A stretch of 64,000 nucleotides of DNA from UBA9676 sp036522155. Lineage in GTDB: Bacteria; Actinomycetota; Actinomycetes; Streptosporangiales; Streptosporangiaceae. Every line of letters starts with the position of its first letter. Within the stretch, counting starts at the first letter, position 1. The position numbers and the translations under genes are program-made. The notes beneath the pieces were generated by a model that was given only the letters and a program-made list of their open reading frames with translations, made no database searches and had not been told where the DNA came from. Location of the stretch: assembly GCA_036522155.1 (NCBI GenBank), contig DATDGI010000158.1, positions 3,895-67,894 on the forward strand, read 5' to 3'. Of this stretch, positions 51,335 through 59,806 are shown in pieces.

Positions 51335-52516
51335 ATGGATCACAACCGGGACATCCTGATCTCCGGCGCCAGCGTCGCCGGGCCCGCCCTCGCCTGGTGG
51401 CTGAGCCGGCACGGCTTTCACCCCACGGTCGTAGAACGGGCGCCGCGCCTGCGCGGCGGCGGTTATACGGTCGACTTCCGCGGCGCCGCCCACCTGAGCG
51501 TACTGGCCAAGATGGGCCTCCTGGACGCGGTCAAGGCCAGGCAGACCCGCCTGTCCCGCATCACCATCGTCGACCAGCAGGGCCGGCCGGTGGCGCGGAT
51601 GCCCGCCCACGTGTTCGCCGGCGATGTCGAGATCCTGCGCGGCGACCTGGCCCAGATCCTGTACGAGTCGACCCAGGGCACCATCGAGTACCTCTTCGGC
51701 GACTCGATCACCCGCCTCGACGAGCGCCCCAGCGGCGTGCACGTCTGGTTCGAGCGCTCCCAGCCCAGGACGTTCAGCCTGGTCATCGGCGCCGACGGCC
51801 TGCACTCCAATGTGCGCGCGCTGGCATTTGGCGAGCATGACCGGTTCATCGAAGACCTTGGCCTGTGCGTGTCGGTCTTCTCCATGCCGGGCTCGTTCGG
51901 GCTCGATCACGCGGGGCTGCTGTGCAGCGTGCCGGGGCGGACCGCAGGGGTGTTCAGCGCCGGGGACAACCAGGCGATCGCGCAGCTGTACTTCGCCGCG
52001 CCCGGCGTCAGCTACGGCCGCGGCGACACCGACCGGCAGAAGCAGATCGTGGCCGAGGCGTTCGCGGGCATGGGGTGGCGGGTGCCGGAACTGCTAGCGG
52101 CCATGGAACAGGCGCCCGACTTCTACTTCGACACCATCAGCCAGGTGCACCTGGACAGCTGGTCGGCCGGGCGGGTCGCGCTCCTCGGCGACGCGGCGTG
52201 CGCGGCCGGGCCCGGCGGCAACGGCACCGGCAACGCCGTCGTCGCCGCCTACGTGCTGGCGGGCGAGCTGGCCATCACCGGCGGCGACCACCAGGCCGCT
52301 TTCGCGAGGTACCAGCGGCTGCTGCGGCCGTACGTGGCCAAGGGCCAAAAACAGGCACGCGGCGCCATGGGCTTCCTCGCACCACCCACCCCGAAGAAGA
52401 TCGCCCAGCTCCAGCGGTTTTACAAGATGCTGCCCTACCTGCCGGTCAAGCACCTGATGAAACACCTGACCACCCGCACCGCCACCGGCATCAAGCTCGC
52501 CAGCTACTCCCGCTAG
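51335..52516 (+). CDS. FAD-dependent aromatic monooxygenase
   Basis: A 393-aa class A flavoprotein monooxygenase (UbiH/PHBH/TetX group). The dinucleotide-binding motif is ISGASVAGPALAWWL with VVER, the DG motif is LVIGADGLHSNVR, and the GD motif is GRVALLGDAACAAGPGGNGT. The ATG at 51335 fits a leaderless transcript from the TATAGT box. TetR-controlled enzymes of this type often inactivate tetracyclines, rifamycins or phenolic compounds; the substrate is not shown. Confidence 0.88.
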   Translation: MDHNRDILISGASVAGPALAWWLSRHGFHPTVVERAPRLRGGGYTVDFRGAAHLSVLAKMGLLDAVKARQTRLSRITIVDQQGRPVARMPAHVFAGDVEILRGDLAQILYESTQGTIEYLFGDSITRLDERPSGVHVWFERSQPRTFSLVIGADGLHSNVRALAFGEHDRFIEDLGLCVSVFSMPGSFGLDHAGLLCSVPGRTAGVFSAGDNQAIAQLYFAAPGVSYGRGDTDRQKQIVAEAFAGMGWRVPELLAAMEQAPDFYFDTISQVHLDSWSAGRVALLGDAACAAGPGGNGTGNAVVAAYVLAGELAITGGDHQAAFARYQRLLRPYVAKGQKQARGAMGFLAPPTPKKIAQLQRFYKMLPYLPVKHLMKHLTTRTATGIKLASYSR

Positions 52517-52662
52517 AACCTCAAGCCGGCGCAGTCATCTCTCCCACAATCACGCCGGATGGCCGATTCGGCAGCTCGTGCCGACGTTAGGTCGGGGCGT
52601 GCTGGTGTCGAGGTCGCCGATGTTCGGGGTTGTCGCCGGGGTCGTGACCTGCTTCGGACGCT

Positions 52663-53100
52663 TCAGCTGAGCTGCTCGGCCAGCGCGACGATGATGCCCT
52701 CGGGGCCGCGGACGTAGCAGAGCCGGTAGCTGTCCTCGTACTGGTCCAGCTCGCCAACGAGTTCGGCGCCATGGGCATGCAGGCGGGCAAGGACGTCCTC
52801 GATGTCTTCGACGGCGAACATGATGCGACGTATGCCCAGCGTGTTCGCCGGTGCGTTCGGCTCAGCGCTGACCGCCGTCGGCGTGTGGAACTTCGTCAGC
52901 TCAAGCCGGCCGTGGCCGTCCGGAGTCCGCACCATTGCGATGTCGACCCGGACACCGTCGAGCCCGACGACGCGGTCCACCCACCGTCCCTCGACTGCCG
53001 CCTCCCCCTCCAGCTCCAGACCGAGTTCGACGAAGAACGCGGTGGCAGCCGCGAGGTCGTCGACAACAACGCCGACGTGATCCATCCGCTGGATCGTCAT
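52663..53100 (-). CDS. VOC-family protein
   Basis: A 145-aa two-module vicinal-oxygen-chelate protein: MDHVGVVVDDLAAATAFFVELGLELEG (first half), RRIMFAVEDIEDVLARLHAHGAEL (second half), with metal candidates His8, Glu in RLELTKFH and Glu in GPEGIIVAL. It resembles glyoxalase I / bleomycin-resistance-like proteins. Single gene; substrate unknown. Confidence 0.85.
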   Translation of the reverse strand: MTIQRMDHVGVVVDDLAAATAFFVELGLELEGEAAVEGRWVDRVVGLDGVRVDIAMVRTPDGHGRLELTKFHTPTAVSAEPNAPANTLGIRRIMFAVEDIEDVLARLHAHGAELVGELDQYEDSYRLCYVRGPEGIIVALAEQLS

Positions 53101-53321
53101 GTCCTCAAGCGTAGCGACCCGGATGGTTCCAAGCTTTGGCGGCTCATCGTCGGGCTCGGTGGCTGCCGGCTCTTACTGGCCCCGGGGCCCCCAAGCTGAC
53201 CCGAAGTGTGCAAGGCGGCGGCCGTGCTGCGACTGTCAACGCGTGCTGTGACCGCCTTGCCGGGCCGTCCTGGTCTGCCGCGGTGAACTGGCACTGGTGT
53301 GCGTGCAGCGGCAGACGCATT

Positions 53322-54293
53322 ATGAGGAGAATGTTGCCGTGCTGGAAGGTCCTTCGCGCAGCATGCCTTGGGCTAGCTGTGCTTTGTGCCGCGTGCACGA
53401 GCTCAGGCAACTCTGTCCCACCCGATCAAGGACGAGCGACTGGACACCCTGGCACCGCCATCACAGTGGGATCGTTTGACTTCCCCGAGAGTGTCTTGCT
53501 CGCCTACCTCTACGCGGATGCTCTCGCCGCGAAGGGCTTTCCGGTCCGGGTCTTGCCGAACCTGGGCACCCGCGAATTGGTGGACCCGGCTCTCATGAAT
53601 GGGCTGATCCAGCTTGTCCCCGAATACGCGGGATCGGCACTGGATTTCATGAGCCTGGGGCGGGTGCACGCGACTTCGAGCGCGGCGGCAACCTACCGGT
53701 CCCTGACCCGGTCGGCGGAGCGCCGCGGTCTTGTGGCAGCGCAGCCAGCCCCCGCGCAGGACGCCAATGCGATCGTGGTGACCGCGGCGACAGCTGCCCG
53801 CTATCACCTGCGATCGATCGCTGACCTGATGAGTGTTGCACCAGGCCTGGTGTTCGGCGGCCCGCCCGAATGCCGGGAGCGCGCCGACTGCCTGCTTGGG
53901 CTGGAGCGAAGCTACGGGCTGCGCTTCAAGGCCTTCACGCCGACCGACGCCGGTGGCCCGCTCACCCTGCAGGCGCTGGATTCAGGCCAGATCGGCGTGG
54001 GGCTGCTGTTCACTACCGATCCGAGCATCCCGGCGCAGCACCTGGTCATCCTGGCCGACGACCATGCCCTGCAGCCGGCCGAGAACGTCACTCCCCTTAT
54101 CCGCCGGAGCACTATGGACCGGTACGGTACTCGGCTGATCGCCACGCTCGACGCTGTTTCGGCCCGCCTGTCCACCGGCACGCTGCGCTCACTGGACGCA
54201 CAGGTGGAACTCGCCGGGCTGGACCCCCGCAGCGTGGCTGACGGCTGGCTGCGCGCGCAGGCGCTGATCCCGGCAGACCCGGGTGCGCCGTGA
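53322..54293 (+). CDS. Osmoprotectant-type substrate-binding lipoprotein (OpuAC/ProX-like)
   Basis: Signal peptide and lipobox (LCAAC) are followed by a type II periplasmic-binding fold of the quaternary-amine family: ITVGSFDFPESVLLAYLYADAL, ELVDPALMNGLIQLVPEYAGSALDF. No ABC permease or ATPase gene is nearby. Instead it overlaps a PAP2-kinase fusion gene by 4 bases (GTGA), so it belongs to that operon. The start is ATG 53322 or ATG 53331; GAGGAGA lies very close to the latter. It may bind a lipid headgroup or choline-like ligand; inferred. Confidence 0.78.
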   Translation: MRRMLPCWKVLRAACLGLAVLCAACTSSGNSVPPDQGRATGHPGTAITVGSFDFPESVLLAYLYADALAAKGFPVRVLPNLGTRELVDPALMNGLIQLVPEYAGSALDFMSLGRVHATSSAAATYRSLTRSAERRGLVAAQPAPAQDANAIVVTAATAARYHLRSIADLMSVAPGLVFGGPPECRERADCLLGLERSYGLRFKAFTPTDAGGPLTLQALDSGQIGVGLLFTTDPSIPAQHLVILADDHALQPAENVTPLIRRSTMDRYGTRLIATLDAVSARLSTGTLRSLDAQVELAGLDPRSVADGWLRAQALIPADPGAP

Positions 54294-56467
54294 CCGAGAA
54301 CGCTGAGCGCACCACAGCCCCGCCCAGCCCGCCGACGGGCCCCAGCATCCAGCGGGCACGCCGCCAGCGCCGCCCGACCGGTGCACCCCCGCCGCTGCCG
54401 CATCCGATCACCATAAGCACCACGGCGTGGCTCCTGCTGGTGGTTGTCATCCTGACCGCCGCGTTCCTCATCTCGGAGCAGACGCCCTGGCTCCGGCAGG
54501 GTGATGGGGCCAGCACGTGGTTCCTGCGCCTGCTTGCGGGCGTGCGGACGCCGTGGCTCACCGATGTCGCCACCGTGATCAAGGCGGCTGGCTCGGGCTG
54601 GGGAGCCACTGCGGTCGGGCTGTCGGTGGTCGTGCTGACCATGATCTTCCGGCGCTGGCGGCACCTGCTGGTCTTCGTCTGCAGCCTCTTCTTCCTGGTG
54701 ACCGTCGGCCAGTGGATCTACAACGGGCTGTCGCGGCCGCGCCCCTATGGTGTGCACATCATCGGCAGCTGGGGCGGGTACTCAGCGCCGTCTCCTCCCG
54801 TTGCCACGCTGACCATCTTCCTCATGGGCGCCGTTTACTGCCTGGTCGTGCCGGGCCGTCCGCGGACCTACGCCAAGATCGCGGCCGGCGTGATCATCGC
54901 CGTGTTCTGCCTGGCCCGCCTGTACCTGGCCGTTGATCACCCCGACGATGTGATGTTCGGCGTCGCGCTCGGGGTGGCGATACCGGTCACCGCGTTCCGG
55001 TTCTTCACCCCCAACGAGGTGTTCCCGGTCGTCTACCGGCGGGGCCGGACCGCCCATGTCGATGTCAGCGGCCGGCGTGGCGAGGCGATCCGGACGGCGC
55101 TGCGTGACCAGCTCGGGCTGACCGTGCTCGAGATCAAGCCGGTCGGCCTGGAATCGTCGGCCGGCTCAACCCCGCTGCGGCTGCGCGTCGAAGGGGGCCA
55201 GGAAGAGTACCTGTTCGCCAAGCTGTACACGCAGGGACACGTCCGTGCTGATCGCTGGTACAAGCTCTGGCGGACCATCCTGTACGGCGCCCTGGAAGAC
55301 GAGCACCCCTTCCAGACGGTGCGCCGGCTGGTCGAATACGAGGACTACGCCCTCCGTCTGCTGCAAGACATCGGGGTCCGCACGGCCAGGCCCTACGGCA
55401 TCGTCGAGATCACCCCCCAGCGCGAGTACCTGCTCGTCACCGAGTTCTTCGCCGGCGCCGCCGAAATCGGCGAAGCCGACATCGATGACGAGGTGATCGA
55501 CCAGGGGCTGCTGCTGGTCCGCAAACTCTGGGACGCAGGGATCGCCCACCGCGATATCAAGCCGGGCAACCTCATGGTCCGCTCGGGGGAACTGCTGCTG
55601 ATCGACGTGGCCTTCGTCCAGGTCCGCCCGTCACCCTGGCGGCAGGCGGTCGACCTGGGCAACATGATGCTGGTACTCGCCGTGCGCACCGACCCGGAAC
55701 GGGTCTACCGGCAGGCGCTGCATTACTTCACCGCGAACGAGCTCGCCGAGGCGTTCGCCGCCACCCGGGGCGTGGCGAGCCCGACACAGCTGCGTGCGTT
55801 CATGAAGCGGGACCCACGTGACCTGCTTAGCGTGTTCCGTGCCCTGGCGCCTCCCCGGGAGCCGATCGTGCTGCAGCGCTGGGGCATCTGGCGGGTCAGC
55901 CTGGCCGTCGCGATGCTCGTGGCCACGGTCATCGTTGTCGTCATCGGCGGCAGGGCGTTCTTCCCGGCGGAGGATATCGGGGCCTACCCGCCGGTGTGCG
56001 GCACCGGCCACTCGATGATCCTGGCTGCTCAGGCGGTCCCGTCGGCGGCGCTGGTGCCCTGCGTGGCCGCGCTCCCGTCGGGCTGGCACGCTGGCGGCGC
56101 CGACATCGCCAGCGGGCACGCCAGATTCTGGCTGGACTCCGACCAGGCCGGCATCCAGGCGGTGACGATCACCCTGACCGCGACCTGCGACACGTCCGGC
56201 GCCCAGCAGATCCCCTCGGACCAGCCGGGCACGAAACGGTTCGAGCGCCCACTCAGCCTGCGCCCGCGGTTCCAAGACCTGCGCTTCTACACTTTCCCCG
56301 GTGGCTGCGCCACCTACGCGTTCAGTTTCGCGCCCGGCCAGTCTTCCCTCCTCGCCATCCCAGTCGACGGCGCGGTGTCGTTCGTGGCCAGGGCCAGGCT
56401 CGTGGCCCACGTCAGGAACACCGAGGGCCTGGCGCTGTGCGGGCGGGGTGCGCCATGCCCGGGATGA
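54290..56467 (+). CDS. Degenerate PAP2 membrane domain fused to protein-kinase-like domain and ectodomain
   Basis: A 725-aa protein. Residues about 45-245 form a six-helix PAP2-like part: SRPRPYG is kept, but the PSGH motif reads APSPPVAT (no His) and the third motif reads YLAVDHPDDV. Residues about 260-520 form a kinase/RIO-like domain with AHRDIKPGNLMV (Asp422) and IDVAFVQV (Asp439 in place of DFG). A further helix (about 543-562) leads to a C-terminal domain of about 160 aa outside. The start GTG overlaps the lipoprotein stop. Role unknown; lipid-linked signalling is inferred. Confidence 0.75.
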   Translation: MTENAERTTAPPSPPTGPSIQRARRQRRPTGAPPPLPHPITISTTAWLLLVVVILTAAFLISEQTPWLRQGDGASTWFLRLLAGVRTPWLTDVATVIKAAGSGWGATAVGLSVVVLTMIFRRWRHLLVFVCSLFFLVTVGQWIYNGLSRPRPYGVHIIGSWGGYSAPSPPVATLTIFLMGAVYCLVVPGRPRTYAKIAAGVIIAVFCLARLYLAVDHPDDVMFGVALGVAIPVTAFRFFTPNEVFPVVYRRGRTAHVDVSGRRGEAIRTALRDQLGLTVLEIKPVGLESSAGSTPLRLRVEGGQEEYLFAKLYTQGHVRADRWYKLWRTILYGALEDEHPFQTVRRLVEYEDYALRLLQDIGVRTARPYGIVEITPQREYLLVTEFFAGAAEIGEADIDDEVIDQGLLLVRKLWDAGIAHRDIKPGNLMVRSGELLLIDVAFVQVRPSPWRQAVDLGNMMLVLAVRTDPERVYRQALHYFTANELAEAFAATRGVASPTQLRAFMKRDPRDLLSVFRALAPPREPIVLQRWGIWRVSLAVAMLVATVIVVVIGGRAFFPAEDIGAYPPVCGTGHSMILAAQAVPSAALVPCVAALPSGWHAGGADIASGHARFWLDSDQAGIQAVTITLTATCDTSGAQQIPSDQPGTKRFERPLSLRPRFQDLRFYTFPGGCATYAFSFAPGQSSLLAIPVDGAVSFVARARLVAHVRNTEGLALCGRGAPCPG

Positions 56468-57198
56468 GCCGCCCAGCGGGAGCCCGGCAGGCGGAGCACG
56501 CGCTCGTGGCCGCCCCGGGACGGGACATCGCCGTCACCGCCGTGGCGCTGGCGCTCACCGCGGGGGTGTTCGCCGCGGTCGCCGAGCGCGGCGTGCTGAC
56601 GCACATCCAGCACACCGACGACGCCTGGCTCCGGCTCATGGTCTCGCACCGGTCAGCACCGGTGACGGGGATCGCCATATTCTTCAACCTGCTCGGGCTT
56701 GTCTACATAACACTGCCGGTACGGATCGCGATTGCTGGATTCCTTGCCTGGCGCCGCAGGTGGTGGCATCTGGCCGCGTTCGCCGCCGCGGTCGTGCTGT
56801 CGGAGATCCTGATCGGCACGCTGAAAGGGATCTACGACCGGGCCAGGCCGCCCGGATCGCTGGTTGCCACCAGCGGCGCGTCGTTCCCCTCCGGGCACTC
56901 CATCGCCGCCTCGGTCACCGTCGTCGCCGCGGTCATCGCGCTGGTCCCCCCGGGACGGCGGCGCGCCGCGTGGGGGGCGGCCGCGGTGGCATTCTCGGCC
57001 CTGATGGCACTCTCTCGCGCCTACCTCGGTGCCCACTGGCTGTCTGACGCCGTCGCCGGGGTTCTGCTCGGGACATCATGCGCGCTGCTGGCCGCGCTGG
57101 TGGTCGGCGAATTCCAGCGCCGCCATAACGGGCGTGCGCAGCGCGGCCCCGGTCATGCGCCGGCTGCGGACGCAGCCTCGCCGGTGGACCGGCGATGA
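56455..57198 (+). CDS. PAP2-family membrane phosphatase
   Basis: A 247-aa phosphatase with all three PAP2 motifs: KGIYDRARP, PSGHSIAAS and SRAYLGAHWLSD. The membrane topology is about six helices. It dephosphorylates lipid phosphates such as undecaprenyl pyrophosphate or phosphatidate. ATG 56455 has GGCGGGGTG upstream; ATG 56464 would give the 4-base overlap seen elsewhere in the operon. It overlaps the next gene by 4 bases. Confidence 0.87.
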   Translation: MPGMSRPAGARQAEHALVAAPGRDIAVTAVALALTAGVFAAVAERGVLTHIQHTDDAWLRLMVSHRSAPVTGIAIFFNLLGLVYITLPVRIAIAGFLAWRRRWWHLAAFAAAVVLSEILIGTLKGIYDRARPPGSLVATSGASFPSGHSIAASVTVVAAVIALVPPGRRRAAWGAAAVAFSALMALSRAYLGAHWLSDAVAGVLLGTSCALLAALVVGEFQRRHNGRAQRGPGHAPAADAASPVDRR

Positions 57199-59579
57199 GC
57201 GGGCACCCGTTCGCCGCCCGCCTGCGCCAGCTCCAGTCACCCTCCCGGTACCGTCACCCTGGAGACGTGATCCGCCTGATCGCCGGGGGCGTGGTGCTCG
57301 CCTGCGCGGCCGCGGCCTCGGCGGTGGCGTCCCGGTGGCTACTTGGCCCCGCCGCGCCCACCTTGGGGGGCCCCGGATCAGGTGCGGCCAGCCGGGTGCT
57401 CACCGGTATCGTCCAGCTGGCGTTCGTGGCCGCGGCCGCGGTGGCCGTCGCCGCTACGCTCCGCCGCCGCCGGTTCCGCTTGCTGGGCGGGCTGGCCGTG
57501 GCGGCCGCGGTCTCCGCCGGGATCGTGGCCGGGATCTTCTGGTTGCTGGGCGGCCAGCACCCCGATGCGCTCACGGACAACCTCGCGCGCGGCTCGTGGC
57601 TGGCCAGCGCCGCGTTCCCCGCCCCGGCGCTGATCGCGTCCGCGGTCGCGGTGATCGTGGCCGCCTCGCCCTGGATGAGCCGGCCGTGGCGCCGTACGGC
57701 GTGGCTCGCGCTGCTCCTGGTCGCCGCGGCGCGGATCGTCACCGGCACGATCTTGCCGATGGAGCTGATCATCGCGATCGCCACCGGGATGATGGTGGGC
57801 GCCGGGGTCTTGGTGGCGTTCGGGGTGCCCGACCAGCGGATGGGAGCCGGCGAGATCGCCGTGGCGCTGCGGTCGGCGGGCCTGCCGCTCGAGTCCGTCC
57901 GGGCTGCTGAGGTCGAGGCCAAGGGCTCGCGGCCGTTCGCGGCGGCCGGCGCGGACGGACGGCGGTGGTTCATCAAGGCCCTGGGCCCGGACCAGCGCGA
58001 CGCCGACCTGCTGTACCGGGCCTACCGGGCGGTGCGGCTGCGGAACGTCGGCGACACCCGCCCGGCCGCGACGCTGTTCCAGGCGGTCGAGCACCAGGCC
58101 CTGGCCGGGGTCATGGCGGAACGGGCCGGCGTCAGAGTGCCGAAGGTCGATCGGGTCATCCGGGCCGGCGATACCGCGTTGCTGGTCCTGGACTGGGTGG
58201 ACGGCAGCTCGCTGGCGCGGCTTCCGGCCGGCCAGATTACTGATGACCTGCTCGTGCGGTTGTGGGCCGAGGTGGACAAGCTGCACCGGGCCGGCATCGC
58301 CCACCGCTCGCTGCGGGCCGCAAACGTGATGGTCGACCAGGCCGGCCTGCCCGTGATCGCCGACTTCAGCTTCTCCGAGCTCGCCGCCACCCAGCGGCAG
58401 AAGGACTTGGACGTGGCAGAATTGCTCGCCTCCCTGGCTACCCTGGCGGGTGAAGACCGGGCCGTGTCCGCCGCGGCCAAGGTCCTGGGCGCCGAGAAAG
58501 TGGCGCTGGCAGTGCCGCTGCTGCAGCCGCTGGCGCTGTCGGCCGGCACGCGCCGGGCTATCGCACGTCAGCCCGGCTTGCTCGCGCGGACCCGGGCGCA
58601 GGCCGCCGCCGTCAGCGGCCAGGCACCGCAAGAGCTGGCCCGGGTGGAGCGGGTGCGGCCCCGGACCCTGCTGGCCATCGCCGCCGCCAGCGCCGCGTTC
58701 TACTTCCTGCTGCCCGAGCTGGCGAAGGTCCCGAGCAGCTGGCGAGCCCTGCAGTCGGCGCACTGGATATGGCTGCCCGTGGTCATCGCCTTCTCGGTAC
58801 TGACCTACCTGGCCAGCGCCATGGGGCTGCTCGGCGGCGTCTCGGTCCGGGTGCCGTTCTGGCCCACGGTCTTGGCCCAGGGTGCCTCCTCCTTCGTCAA
58901 CCGGGTCTCGCCGTCCAACGTCGGCGGGATGGCGCTGAACGTCCGGTTCCTGCAGAAAGCCGGCGTCGAGCCAACGGCGGGCGTGGCCGCCGTTGGGGTC
59001 AACTCGCTCGCCGGGGCCGTGGTCCACGCGGCGCTCCTGGTGATCTTCTTCGCCTGGGCGGGCCGCAGCCCGGGCAAGGCGTTCAAGTTGCCGTCCAGCA
59101 GCACGCTGCTGGTGATCCTCGGGGTCGCGGCCGCGGTCATCGGCATCGTCATCGCCACCCGCCAGGGCCGCCGTTTCGCGGCTAGGAAGCTGCTGCCTCC
59201 ATTGCGGTCATCCCTGGCCAGCCTGCGGCGGGTGGCGCGGAGTCCAGTCAGGCTGACCATGCTGTTCGGCGGCTCGGCGCTGGTGACCCTGGCGTACGTG
59301 GGCGGCCTGGTCGCCTCCGTGCAGGCCTTCGGCGGCGGCGCGGGCATCGCGCGGATCGGCGCGGTCTACATGGCCAGTGCCGCCGTCGCCGCCGCCTCCC
59401 CCACCCCGGGCGGAGTGGGTGCCATCGAGACCTTGCTGATAGCTGGCCTGACCGCCCTCGGCATTGCGTCGGGCGCGGCCGTTTCCGCGGTGATCATCTA
59501 CCGGCTGGCAACGTACTGGCTTCCCGTGCCGCCCGGCTGGCTCTGCCTGCGCCAGCTCCAGCGCCTGGGTTATGTGTGA
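57195..59579 (+). CDS. Pseudokinase fused to UPF0104/LPG-synthase-like flippase domain
   Basis: A 794-aa protein. Residues about 30-215 form an N-terminal set of membrane helices. Residues about 225-470 form a kinase-like domain with AHRSLRAANVMV (His370-Arg-Ser372 where kinases have HRD) and IADFSFSEL (Asp390). Residues about 490-790 form the UPF0104 (lysylphosphatidylglycerol synthase/AglD-like) membrane domain with VNRVSPSNVGGMALNVRFLQ and PTPGGVGAIETLL. It overlaps the PAP2 gene by 4 bases. It may move or modify lipids under control of the kinase part; the catalytic Asp is missing. Confidence 0.77.
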   Translation: MSGHPFAARLRQLQSPSRYRHPGDVIRLIAGGVVLACAAAASAVASRWLLGPAAPTLGGPGSGAASRVLTGIVQLAFVAAAAVAVAATLRRRRFRLLGGLAVAAAVSAGIVAGIFWLLGGQHPDALTDNLARGSWLASAAFPAPALIASAVAVIVAASPWMSRPWRRTAWLALLLVAAARIVTGTILPMELIIAIATGMMVGAGVLVAFGVPDQRMGAGEIAVALRSAGLPLESVRAAEVEAKGSRPFAAAGADGRRWFIKALGPDQRDADLLYRAYRAVRLRNVGDTRPAATLFQAVEHQALAGVMAERAGVRVPKVDRVIRAGDTALLVLDWVDGSSLARLPAGQITDDLLVRLWAEVDKLHRAGIAHRSLRAANVMVDQAGLPVIADFSFSELAATQRQKDLDVAELLASLATLAGEDRAVSAAAKVLGAEKVALAVPLLQPLALSAGTRRAIARQPGLLARTRAQAAAVSGQAPQELARVERVRPRTLLAIAAASAAFYFLLPELAKVPSSWRALQSAHWIWLPVVIAFSVLTYLASAMGLLGGVSVRVPFWPTVLAQGASSFVNRVSPSNVGGMALNVRFLQKAGVEPTAGVAAVGVNSLAGAVVHAALLVIFFAWAGRSPGKAFKLPSSSTLLVILGVAAAVIGIVIATRQGRRFAARKLLPPLRSSLASLRRVARSPVRLTMLFGGSALVTLAYVGGLVASVQAFGGGAGIARIGAVYMASAAVAAASPTPGGVGAIETLLIAGLTALGIASGAAVSAVIIYRLATYWLPVPPGWLCLRQLQRLGYV

Positions 59580-59806
59580 CCGGCGGGGCCTGCTCTTCTT
59601 CTGCCGCGCTGCTCATGATCTTGTTCCGGAAGAAGTACCCCTGTGGTGGTCCGGCTGGAACCTTGAGCTGCAGTTCCGGCTGGCCCAGTAAGGGAGCTGG
59701 GAGGTTATGGTGAAGGTCACCCAGGCTCCACCGGCGGCTGACGGCGACCACTGAGCGCGGGAGTGGGCCGAGGTTTCGCGTCCCGACCTGGAGGGGGCAC
59801 GGCCGC

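Noticed and set aside
53331..54293. Complete osmoprotectant ABC transporter
   Set aside because: Only the binding lipoprotein is present; the following genes are PAP2/kinase fusions, not ABC permease or ATPase.
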